A stretch of 64,000 bases of DNA, taken from contig JACKPQ010000001.1 in assembly GCA_024233435.1 (NCBI GenBank), positions 248,001 through 312,000 on the forward strand, written 5' to 3'. The DNA comes from Chlamydiales bacterium. Its GTDB lineage: Bacteria; Chlamydiota; Chlamydiia; Chlamydiales; JACKPQ01. Positions within the stretch are counted from its first letter, which is position 1, and each line of letters begins with the position of its first letter. Under the pieces are notes generated by a model. It made no database searches and was not told where the DNA came from. It saw only the letters and a program-made list of their open reading frames with translations. The position numbers and the translations under genes were made by a program. This document shows positions 57,047 through 64,000 of the stretch, piece after piece.

Positions 57047-58429
57047 ATGCAGAAAAAAGATGATTCAGATAAAGGGCATGCCAGTACATATAGCTCTCGT
57101 TATTTTACCAAAGACATTCCAAAGCATAAAATGCCTGTGCAGAGCATGCCTGCTAATGCAGTCTATCAATTGATTCATGACGAGTTGAATATGGATTGTA
57201 ATCCAGCTCTTAATTTGGCAAGCTTTTGCACGACGTGGATGGAGCCAGAAGCGCAGCAAATTTATAAGGAAAATGTTCACAAAAATTTTATCGATCACGA
57301 CCAGTATCCTCAAACAGAGGTGATTCATAAGCGGTGCATCAATATGCTTGCTCATTTGTTTAATGCCCCAGATGATTGCAAAACGATTGGGTCTGCAACG
57401 ATTGGTTCATCAGAGGCGATTATGCTTGCTCTTTTAGGCCACAAATGGACCTGGAAAAAGCGGCGCGAGCAAGAGGGAAAAGCAACGGACAAGCCTAACA
57501 TTATTTTTGGTGCAGATGTTCATATTTGTTGGGATAAGTTTGCCAAGTATTTTGATGTCGAAATGAGAATTATTCCGATGGAGAAAGATTGCTATGTCAT
57601 TTCAGCAGAAAAGGTGAAACCTCTCATTGATGAAAATACAATTTGTGTAGGAGCAATTCTTGGAACAACGTTTACTGGGCAGGCTGATCCTATTGAAGAG
57701 ATCAATAACTTGCTGTTAAAAGTGAAAAAAGAAAAAGGCTGGGATATTCCCGTTCATGTTGACGGTGCAAGTGGAGGCTTTGTCACTCCGTTTACACAAC
57801 CAGATCTTCTTTGGGATTTCCGCCTTGAGCAGGTCAAATCCATCAATGTTTCTGGTCATAAATTTGGTCTGGTTTATCCTGGGCTTGGCTGGGTTTTATG
57901 GAAAGATGAAAAGGATTTTCCAGAGGATTTGATTTTTCATGTTAATTACCTGGGTGGTTCGATGCCGACATACACGCTCAATTTTTCTCGCAATAGCGTT
58001 GGAATATATGGGCAGTATTACAATTTCTTGCGCCTTGGAAAAGAAGGGTATACCCGCATCATGAACAACTGTCTGGAAAACGCTCAGTACTTAGCAAAGA
58101 AGCTTTCGGAATTGAAAGAGTTTCACATGATCAACGAAAGCCAAATGCTGCCCATTGTAGCTATCCGTTTGACTGACGATGTAAAAAATTACACAGTTTT
58201 TGATCTTTCTCATAAGTTGCGTGAGCGAGGATGGGTCATCTCTGCATATACCTTGCCTGCTAATGCTCAAGATACGGCCATCATGCGTATTGTTGTTCGC
58301 GAGCATTTAAGCCGTGATATGGTAGAGATTCTTTTTGCCGATATCCAAAATGCGATTAAAGCACTTGAAACCGGACAGAAAACAACTGGTAATGGAAGCT
58401 CTCCTCGAAAAGGCCAGCATGTTTGTTGA
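57047..58429 (+). CDS. gadB: Glutamate decarboxylase
   Basis: 460 residues, like E. coli GadA/B. The N-terminal block YSSRYFTKDIPKHKMP, the active-site helix IGSSEAIMLALLGHKW, VHVDGASGGFVTPF with the PLP-stacking residues, and SINVSGHKFGLVYPG with the PLP lysine (K272). The C-terminus has a His-type end (KGQHVC) like the pH-sensitive tail of GadB (which ends in HT). It turns glutamate plus a proton into GABA and CO2 in the cytoplasm. Confidence 0.96.
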   Translation: MQKKDDSDKGHASTYSSRYFTKDIPKHKMPVQSMPANAVYQLIHDELNMDCNPALNLASFCTTWMEPEAQQIYKENVHKNFIDHDQYPQTEVIHKRCINMLAHLFNAPDDCKTIGSATIGSSEAIMLALLGHKWTWKKRREQEGKATDKPNIIFGADVHICWDKFAKYFDVEMRIIPMEKDCYVISAEKVKPLIDENTICVGAILGTTFTGQADPIEEINNLLLKVKKEKGWDIPVHVDGASGGFVTPFTQPDLLWDFRLEQVKSINVSGHKFGLVYPGLGWVLWKDEKDFPEDLIFHVNYLGGSMPTYTLNFSRNSVGIYGQYYNFLRLGKEGYTRIMNNCLENAQYLAKKLSELKEFHMINESQMLPIVAIRLTDDVKNYTVFDLSHKLRERGWVISAYTLPANAQDTAIMRIVVREHLSRDMVEILFADIQNAIKALETGQKTTGNGSSPRKGQHVC

Positions 58430-58486
58430 TTTGACAACTTTATCGCTTCCTTGTAGGATCTCATCTATTTAAGCAAAGGAGGTTTT

Positions 58487-59491
58487 ATGGTTGTGGAGGT
58501 ATTGTCTTCAAGTGGCGAGGGATATGTTTCAGCCTTTGAATGCTCTTTAGGATCTTCCGGTGAATTTGATCCTTTAATGTGCCTGCCAAACCTTTTAACT
58601 CTGGAGCAGCAAGAAGTAAAACGTGAATATTATCGGTCCTTTCCTGAATGCCTTAAAAACCTGGATGCTTACCGAAATGGCTGTGACGCATTAAAAGGAT
58701 ATGGGTGCAAAATTACTGATTGGCCAGATTACGCTATTTTAAAGTCTCAGTGTGAGGAAATACCAACTCTATTAGAGCCATGTAAAAAATTTCAAAAAGT
58801 TTCAAGGGGACCGCAACATGTCTTCGGGGAAAAAGAGCTTGCCGAGTATAGTTACAACCGGTCGCAAGGGGCTGAGATTGCTGGCAGCTACGTATGGGTC
58901 CCTGGCAGTGAGGAAGCGGAGTTAATGATTTTTATGCAGCGACCCAAACTTTTGTATATTCAGCAGTTGAAGAAATCGGTTGCATTCCATAGTTCACATG
59001 TCGTTTGTCTTGCAAGCACCAATGATGCTCCAAAGGAGAAGCAATGCGAAGTATACTGGGGAGATGCCAAGGGCACGCTAGTTATGGAAGGGGGTCTTGT
59101 CCAAAAGGGGCATAAGCAACGACTCTATAAACGCACTTTGGTGGATGCAGAGGGGCGATTCTTTACGCAATTGCATATTGATTACTGGTTTGATCATGAT
59201 TGCAAACCGGACCTAGATGTGCTATTGGAAGCTTTTAAACTTGTTGAGGAATTAGAGTGCAAGACTCCACTGCATATCCATTGCGCTGCTGGAATTAATC
59301 GTACAGGGGCTTTTGCTGTTCTCTACAAAATATGGAAGCTTTTGAAAAGAAACCCAGCCGCAACAATTAACCTGCCTCTTATTATTTTTACACTTCAGTG
59401 GCAAAGGCAGTACGCTTGTTACAGTGCGCTCAAGTGGTTTCATGAACTCATCCCTCAAATGGCAGAAAATATAAAGGCTAACCAACCATGA
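58487..59491 (+). CDS. Eukaryote-type protein tyrosine phosphatase
   Basis: 334 residues, AGGAGG-type ribosome site. The PTP signature HIHCAAGINRTGAF holds nucleophile Cys 266 and Arg 272 (CX5R). DYWFDHDCKPD is in the place of the WPD loop, and LQWQRQYACYSALKWF resembles the Q-loop of classical PTPs. An N-terminal about 120 residues (PLMCLPNLLTLEQQEVKREYY) has no recognisable domain and no signal peptide, as for type III effectors. The next gene starts by ATGA overlap. Host phosphoprotein is the plausible substrate. Confidence 0.82.
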   Translation: MVVEVLSSSGEGYVSAFECSLGSSGEFDPLMCLPNLLTLEQQEVKREYYRSFPECLKNLDAYRNGCDALKGYGCKITDWPDYAILKSQCEEIPTLLEPCKKFQKVSRGPQHVFGEKELAEYSYNRSQGAEIAGSYVWVPGSEEAELMIFMQRPKLLYIQQLKKSVAFHSSHVVCLASTNDAPKEKQCEVYWGDAKGTLVMEGGLVQKGHKQRLYKRTLVDAEGRFFTQLHIDYWFDHDCKPDLDVLLEAFKLVEELECKTPLHIHCAAGINRTGAFAVLYKIWKLLKRNPAATINLPLIIFTLQWQRQYACYSALKWFHELIPQMAENIKANQP

Positions 59492-60030
59492 AAAAATGGA
59501 TTATTTTCACAGTGGTGCTCATTGCGGCTGCTGGTGTGTATTTTATAGCGCAAAGTCAAACAGGCAGAAAGCTTTCTGCATTTACTCCATGGTCGAATGA
59601 GTATAAAGAGATGGAGCTTACTGAGCAGCAAAAAGCGGACATCGCTAACCTTCTTGAGCCTTTGGCGACGTGGGGGTATCTGAAGCTTGCCTTTAACCAA
59701 AGTGAGATTGAGGCTAGAGGCGATAAAATCCGGCCGATCCCGTTCATGAAGTTTTTAGCCTACATCTTCTCAGATCCTCAAATGAAGGCTTATATGACAA
59801 AGATTCGCTCACGAGGATCAATTTGGAGCCGATTTGGTGCAAGCTTGCGTAACTCATTAGCTGAGCAAAAAGCTGATGGAAATTTAGAAAAATATCTTAA
59901 GCCATTTTCAGAAGAGGTGGGTATTAGCGAAGAGACCTTTATGCCTTATATCGATAGCCAAAACTGGTCTGGTTTTTTGAACGTATTGTTTACAGCGCCT
60001 CGCGCGCCTAAAGAGCTAACCGCCGAATAG
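59488..60030 (+). CDS. Membrane-anchored protein of unknown function
   Basis: 180 residues; N-terminal anchor WIIFTVVLIAAAGVYFIA, then a soluble mostly helical domain (QQKADIANLLEPLATWGYLKL; FMKFLAYIFSDPQMKAYMTKI). Not recognised. Starts in ATGA overlap with the phosphatase gene, so co-expressed. Last bases overlap the opposing AsmA-like gene by 15. Confidence 0.65.
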   Translation: MKKWIIFTVVLIAAAGVYFIAQSQTGRKLSAFTPWSNEYKEMELTEQQKADIANLLEPLATWGYLKLAFNQSEIEARGDKIRPIPFMKFLAYIFSDPQMKAYMTKIRSRGSIWSRFGASLRNSLAEQKADGNLEKYLKPFSEEVGISEETFMPYIDSQNWSGFLNVLFTAPRAPKELTAE

Positions 60031-60723
60031 TCCCTTTAGAATACCGGTAGCAGCTTTTTCAGGAGCTTGGATGACGCTTTTAAACATGTTTGATAGCCCT
60101 TGTAGGGAAAAGATTTGCTGCATGAGTTTTTGGATGATGATCTCTGTGATCTCTTCTACTGGGAAGCCCTCTTCAGTGCCCACATTTTCAAACTCAAGTC
60201 GGGGGATAGGAGAGAGGCGGTTGACGTCTTTACCGTAGAGCTTTAGGTCGATGTTGATGTTTGTCATGACAAGCTTTTTAATCAGAACGTTGCCGCTGGG
60301 CTGTTTATCTTGGCTGGATCCAAATTTGTTATTGGAATCAAAATTATCGATAAGAACAGTCCAGTTGCCGTCTGTATTGCCCTTGTTATAAAACTCGATG
60401 CTCGCATAAATATCGTCGAGCTGGATCTGGTCAATCACGATGTTTTTTTTAAGGTAATTTGTAAGAGGAGCGTTGACAGAGGTTTTTGCGACTTTTAAAG
60501 CTGTAGGTAGTGTAGATTGCTTGGGATTGGAAATATCAATGCCTTGAAGCAAGATCATATTCTTATTAACGTCGATCGTGTTTACGTGCACGGGGACTTG
60601 GAATTTTTCGGACAGGTTTTTGGATAGATAGTAGGGAAGCCGTGGGTAAATATAGAAAGAAGCGCCCACGCATAGGAGAAGAATGAATAGGACGACGCTA
60701 ATTAACCATGCAAAAAATCTCAT
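60016..60723 (-). CDS. AsmA-like envelope protein
   Basis: 235 residues. One N-terminal membrane helix (FAWLISVVLFILLLCVGASFYIYP) and a beta-rich rest (PVHVNTIDVNKNMILLQGIDI, DGNWTVLIDNF) with the I/V-D-x-I-x-L spacing of AsmA/DUF748 proteins. Such proteins span the periplasm and help lipid transport. Family call by pattern, short compared with E. coli AsmA. Confidence 0.65.
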   Translation of the reverse strand: MRFFAWLISVVLFILLLCVGASFYIYPRLPYYLSKNLSEKFQVPVHVNTIDVNKNMILLQGIDISNPKQSTLPTALKVAKTSVNAPLTNYLKKNIVIDQIQLDDIYASIEFYNKGNTDGNWTVLIDNFDSNNKFGSSQDKQPSGNVLIKKLVMTNINIDLKLYGKDVNRLSPIPRLEFENVGTEEGFPVEEITEIIIQKLMQQIFSLQGLSNMFKSVIQAPEKAATGILKGLFGG

Positions 60724-60767
60724 GCTTTTTTTTGTATCAAATATTTGATTACATGATCAAGACAAAA

Positions 60768-60796
60768 AAAAAGCGCCCTTTTAAAGGGCGCTTTTT
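60768..60796 (-). terminator. Terminator of groEL
   Basis: GCGCCCTT and AAGGGCGC form a stem flanked by A- and T-runs, so it terminates in either direction, just downstream of the groEL stop and upstream of the opposite-facing AsmA-like start. Confidence 0.85.
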
Positions 60797-60816
60797 GCGT
60801 AAATGAATAGAGCTTC

Positions 60817-62445
60817 TTAATAGCCGCCCATTCCACCCATAGCAGAAGCTGCAGGGGTTTTCTCATCTGATGGCTGATCAGTGATGATTGCTTCAGTTGT
60901 GAGCAATAGCGCTGCGATCGATGCTGCTGCATCAAGTGCTAGGCGCACAACTTTTTTCGGATCGACAATGCCCATTTCAAACATGTCGCCGAAGCGATCT
61001 TCACGCGCATCCCAACCCTCTGAGCCTTTTTGCTCGCTGACTTTTTGGACGATGATCGATCCTTCAGAGCCTGCGTTTTCAGCAATTTGGCGCAATGGGA
61101 ATGTGACAGCTTTAATCAGAATTTCAATGCCCATCTTGGTATCGCCACTGCTTTTTTGCGCAAGGGCTTTTAGAGCGGGAAGTGTGCGAATGAGCGCGCT
61201 GCCGCCCCCTTGAACAATGCCTTCTTCAACAGCTGCTTTTGTGGCATGCATAGCGTCTTCAACGCGGTCTTTCTTCTCTTTAAGTTCTACTTCTGTAGCA
61301 GCACCGACGTTGATTTTGGCAACGCCAGAAGTTAGACGTGCTAAGCGCTCTTGCAGCTTTTCGCGGTCGTAATCAGATGTGCACTCTTTGATTTGATTGC
61401 GGATAAGCGATGCTCGCTTTTCAATCTCTTCTTTTTTGCCAGCGCCTTCAATCAAGGTCGTGTCTTCTTTTTTCACGATCACTTTTTTAACCTGGCCGAG
61501 CATTTCAAGACTTGTATTTTCAAGCTTCATGCCCAAATCTTCGCTGATGAAGGTAGCTCCAGTTGAGATGGCGATATCTTCTAGCATGGCTTTGCGGCGA
61601 TCGCCAAAGCCAGGAGCTTTAACGGCAACAACTTTTAGGCCAGCGCGCAAGCGGTTTACAACAAGTGTTGCAAGGGCTTCACCTTCGACATCTTCTGAGA
61701 TGATCAAAAGTGGGCGGCCGCTTTCTGCAACAGCTTGTAGCAGGGGTAGGAAATCTTTCATTGCTGATATTTTCTTCTCATAAACAAGCACAAAAGCATT
61801 TTCATAAACAGCTTCTTGCGATTCTGGGTTCGTCATGAAGTATTGAGAAAGGTATCCGCGATCAAAATTCATACCTTCAACAACATCTAGGGTTGTCTCA
61901 AATCCTTGGCCTTCTTCAACAGTGATGGTACCATCTTTACCGACGCGCTCCATTGCTTTAGCGATGATCTCACCGATTTCGGTGTCACCATTAGCAGAGA
62001 TTGTGGCAACTTGAGCTATTTCTTTGTTGCTAGCTACAGGTTTTGCCATTTTTTCAAGTTCTGCATTAACTGTTGCAACGCCTTGCTCGATCCCTTTTTT
62101 CAGCTCCATTGGGTTTGTTCCAGCTGTGACTAGGCGAAGGCCTTCTGTGTAGATGGCTTCTGCTAAAACGGTTGCAGTTGTCGTTCCATCACCGGCTTTG
62201 CTGTTAGTTCTTTCGGCGACTTCTTTAACCATTTGAGCGCCCATATTCTCGTGCTTGTCTTCAAGCTCGATTTCTTTAGCGACGCTGACTCCATCTTTTG
62301 TGATGTGGGGTGAGCCGTAAGATTTATCTAGAACAACGTTGCGCCCTTTGGGGCCGAGAGTGACTTTTACAGCTTTTGCAAGTGTTTGTACTCCAACAAG
62401 CATTTTCTGACGGGCATCTTCTTTAAATTTGATATCTTTAGCCAT
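60817..62445 (-). CDS. groEL: Chaperonin GroEL
   Basis: 542 residues. VTLGPKGRNVVLDKSYG, AGDGTTTATVLAEAI and the ATP-site motifs, QYFMTNPE, and a C-terminus ending in GGMGGY. Chlamydiae carry several groEL genes; linkage to groES and a following pepF shows this is the main folding copy (recalled CT110). Six bases after groES. Confidence 0.97.
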   Translation of the reverse strand: MAKDIKFKEDARQKMLVGVQTLAKAVKVTLGPKGRNVVLDKSYGSPHITKDGVSVAKEIELEDKHENMGAQMVKEVAERTNSKAGDGTTTATVLAEAIYTEGLRLVTAGTNPMELKKGIEQGVATVNAELEKMAKPVASNKEIAQVATISANGDTEIGEIIAKAMERVGKDGTITVEEGQGFETTLDVVEGMNFDRGYLSQYFMTNPESQEAVYENAFVLVYEKKISAMKDFLPLLQAVAESGRPLLIISEDVEGEALATLVVNRLRAGLKVVAVKAPGFGDRRKAMLEDIAISTGATFISEDLGMKLENTSLEMLGQVKKVIVKKEDTTLIEGAGKKEEIEKRASLIRNQIKECTSDYDREKLQERLARLTSGVAKINVGAATEVELKEKKDRVEDAMHATKAAVEEGIVQGGGSALIRTLPALKALAQKSSGDTKMGIEILIKAVTFPLRQIAENAGSEGSIIVQKVSEQKGSEGWDAREDRFGDMFEMGIVDPKKVVRLALDAAASIAALLLTTEAIITDQPSDEKTPAASAMGGMGGY

Positions 62446-62450
62446 AATTT

Positions 62451-62741
62451 TTAAGCCTCCGTAATTTTTGCAATAATGTCATCGCCGCGCAAAATCGTAT
62501 AGTCAACATTGTCTACACTGACTTCTTGACCGGCGTATTTATCCATAAGAACGAGATCACCTTCTTTTACATCAGGCATATCTTTGCCTGTGCCAACAGC
62601 GATCACCTTTGCTGTTTCCTGTTTCTTTTTTGCAGAATCGGGAAGGATGATGCCGCCTTGCTTTTCGTCTTGCTCAAGGCGTTGAACAATCACGCGATTC
62701 CCGAGGGGTTTCAAGGTTGTTTTTTTTGCTGTTTGTGTCAT
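62451..62741 (-). CDS. groES: Co-chaperonin GroES
   Basis: 96 residues. LKPLGNRVIVQRLEQDEKQGGIILPD, then KVIAVGTG and DLVLMDKYAGQEV. Caps GroEL. AAGGAG ribosome site upstream. First gene of groESL behind a CIRCE-like element. Confidence 0.97.
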   Translation of the reverse strand: MTQTAKKTTLKPLGNRVIVQRLEQDEKQGGIILPDSAKKKQETAKVIAVGTGKDMPDVKEGDLVLMDKYAGQEVSVDNVDYTILRGDDIIAKITEA

Positions 62742-62778
62742 TTTGAACTCCTTGCCAAAATTAATGCTTATAAGCTAG

Positions 62779-62807
62779 ATTGTACACGAGTTGCGATTAA
62801 GGCGCAA
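62779..62807 (-). promoter_or_regulatory. Promoter of groESL
   Basis: TTGCGC (62807-62802) and TACAAT (62784-62779) on the - strand, spaced by 17 bases. The same -10 hexamer and spacing as at the SWIM-like gene. Confidence 0.7.
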
Positions 62808-62813
62808 GCAAAA

Positions 62814-62840
62814 TTAGCAGAATCAGGCACAAAGTGCTAA
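62814..62840. promoter_or_regulatory. CIRCE-like operator of groESL
   Basis: TTAGCAGAA, nine bases, AAGTGCTAA: 6 of 9 and 8 of 9 matches to the CIRCE arms. It sits 6 bases upstream of the -35 box. HrcA repression of groESL via CIRCE is established in Chlamydia. Confidence 0.7.
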
Positions 62841-62850
62841 AGGAAGGGAT

Positions 62851-64000
62851 ATGACACAAGAACGTAGTGCTGTTGCCGCAGAGCATACCTGGGATCTAAA
62901 GATTCTATACGCAGATCTAAAAGACTGGGAATCAGCTTTTGAAGGCGTTAAAGAAAAATTTTGGTCGGATATTCAAGCCTTAAAGGGTCAGCTAGGAAAT
63001 GGGTCTGTCATTGTAAAAAAATTATTTGAAAACACATACGCCCTTCAAAAAGAGTTGATGACTCTTTATACATATGCTCATTTGCGTCACGACGAAGATG
63101 TCTCACAAGAAGACCATAAAAGTGCCCATGATCGGATTTCAGCACTTCTCTATAAGTTCAGCGAAGCGACATCATGGATCGAGCCTGAGCTTCTCGCGTT
63201 GCCTGCACAAAAACTTGAAAAGCTTCTTCAATGCCCCGAACTTGCCGATTACAAAATGGTGATTGAAAAATGTGTCCGTTTAAAACCTCATACTTTATCT
63301 GCACGAGAAGAAGAGCTGATGGCGCTCTCAGGTAAAGCATTTGAATCTTCTGAAAAAGCATTTGGAGCGCTTAACAATGCAGACTTGAAATTCCCAGATG
63401 TTAAAGATGGAAAGGGCAAGACTCACAAACTCTCCCACGGTCTTTATCAAGTCCATCTAAGGTCGACAGATAGAGAGCTTCGTGAAAATGCTTTTAAGGC
63501 TTTTCAAGGTGCTTTTCTAAGCTTTGAAAACACACTTTGTGAACTTTTAAATGGCAAGGTGCAAGCCCATATTTTTAACGCAAAAGCGCGCTCTTATGAC
63601 TCGTGTTTACAAGCTGCGCTTTTTCCTCACAACATCGACACGGCTGTTTATGACTCTTTGATTAACGCAACGCATCGTAACATCAAACAGCTGCATCGCT
63701 TTGTTTCTCTACGCAAAAAGCTTATGAAGTTGGATGCCTTGCATGCCTATGATTTCTATGCGCCTGCAATCGATAATGTTGAGATGAAGTTTGACTACGA
63801 TAAGGCTGTGGATCTCACATTGGAGGCGGTAGTTCCCCTAGGACCTAGTTATTGCCAAGTCTTGAAACGTGGCCTTAAGCAAGAGAGATGGGTTGATATT
63901 TATGAAAATGCTCGCAAGCGATCAGGCGCCTATTCCAGCGGTTGTTATGATAGCTATCCCTACATCCTTTTAAACTATCAAGGCTTTTTAAATGACGTTA
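62851..64000 (+). CDS. pepF: Oligoendopeptidase F, N-terminal part (runs off window)
   Basis: 383 codons are present, open to the window end; the HExxH zinc site would lie beyond. AEHTWDLKILYADLKDWESAF, LMTLYTYAHLRHDEDVS, and FNAKARSYDSCLQAALFPHNI are typical of PepF (M3 family). AGGAAGGG lies before the ATG. The groEL-groES-pepF order equals the recalled C. trachomatis CT110-CT112. It digests short peptides in the cytoplasm. Confidence 0.95.
   Translation, partial: MTQERSAVAAEHTWDLKILYADLKDWESAFEGVKEKFWSDIQALKGQLGNGSVIVKKLFENTYALQKELMTLYTYAHLRHDEDVSQEDHKSAHDRISALLYKFSEATSWIEPELLALPAQKLEKLLQCPELADYKMVIEKCVRLKPHTLSAREEELMALSGKAFESSEKAFGALNNADLKFPDVKDGKGKTHKLSHGLYQVHLRSTDRELRENAFKAFQGAFLSFENTLCELLNGKVQAHIFNAKARSYDSCLQAALFPHNIDTAVYDSLINATHRNIKQLHRFVSLRKKLMKLDALHAYDFYAPAIDNVEMKFDYDKAVDLTLEAVVPLGPSYCQVLKRGLKQERWVDIYENARKRSGAYSSGCYDSYPYILLNYQGFLNDV

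Noticed and set aside
52231..60800. tRNA-Asn as attachment site of an integrated island
   Set aside because: No second copy of the tRNA 3' end and no integrase gene were found in the window; the repeats begin about 200 bases downstream of the tRNA.
1..64000. CRISPR arrays, transposases, prophage genes, riboswitches, rRNA
   Set aside because: No evenly spaced repeats, no DDE/integrase motifs, no recognisable aptamers or rRNA seen.

Overview
The window looks like the chromosome of a member of the phylum Chlamydiae, most likely an environmental (amoeba- or arthropod-associated, Parachlamydiales-type) lineage rather than Chlamydia itself. From memory, three separated blocks keep the gene order of Chlamydia trachomatis: lptF-lptG-tilS-ftsH...pnp-rpsO-tadA-small gene (23-36 kb, CT837-CT845); rpmE-prfA-prmC-ffh-rpsP-trmD-rplS-rnhB-gmk-omega-like-metG-recD (38-52 kb, CT022-CT033); and groEL-groES-pepF (61-64 kb, CT110-CT112). 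A Cys-rich OmcA-like lipoprotein and an about 900-residue FtsH fit this. A cytochrome bo oxidase operon, NagZ, a glutamate decarboxylase module and several eukaryote-like signalling proteins point away from the reduced Chlamydiaceae. No species can be named from sequence alone. I found no phage, transposase, CRISPR or rRNA.

Layout. 1-9 kb (mostly - strand): the N-terminal part of an inverse-autotransporter-like outer membrane protein cut by the window edge, a methyltransferase, a TfoX-domain protein, nagZ and pssA, a LexA-like protein without catalytic residues facing rmuC, a DUF455 ferritin-like protein, an exported SH3 protein and a stand-alone P-loop ATPase with a palindromic upstream site. 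9-18 kb: a zinc-finger (SWIM-like) gene behind a CIRCE-like element, a PIN-PhoH protein, a fused MsrB-MsrA, rlmB, the cyoABCD-E oxidase operon with a divergent Cys-rich lipoprotein, and tpx. 18-28 kb: DEAD-box helicase, two orphan genes, M32 carboxypeptidase, PAP2 phosphatase, the LPS-transport permease pair, tilS and ftsH. 28.8-32.3 kb: two accessory genes (a protein carrying a 200-residue duplication and a WNK-like kinase) inserted in the conserved ftsH-pnp neighbourhood. 32-46 kb: translation and RNA genes, interrupted by a secreted EEP-fold enzyme and an inactive rhomboid. 46.5-52 kb: another EEP-fold protein followed by a decayed second metG tail, then recD2 co-oriented with an RNA ligase and an HD-polynucleotide kinase (a two-gene nucleic-acid end-repair cassette). 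52-60.8 kb: tRNA-Asn followed by an accessory stretch with a duplicated small-protein element around an orphan gene, a MazG-like protein with a signal peptide, a GadC-like antiporter, periplasmic-type beta-carbonic anhydrase and glutamate decarboxylase, a eukaryote-type tyrosine phosphatase, and envelope proteins. 60.8-64 kb: groESL under a CIRCE-like element, and the start of pepF.

How the parts work together. The housekeeping blocks supply translation (S15, S16, L19, L31, RF1 and its methylase, MetRS, tRNA modification), SRP targeting, RNA decay (PNPase) and protein quality control (FtsH, GroESL, PepF). The cyo operon gives an aerobic terminal oxidase and its haem O synthase. GadC, carbonic anhydrase and GadB would together buffer acid stress. 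Candidate host-interaction genes are the kinase/repeat-protein pair, the tyrosine phosphatase, two EEP-fold enzymes and the surface protein at the left edge. Several genes (yicC, ffh, perhaps tilS, tadA, rlmB) have their -10 box so close to the start codon that leaderless transcripts are likely.
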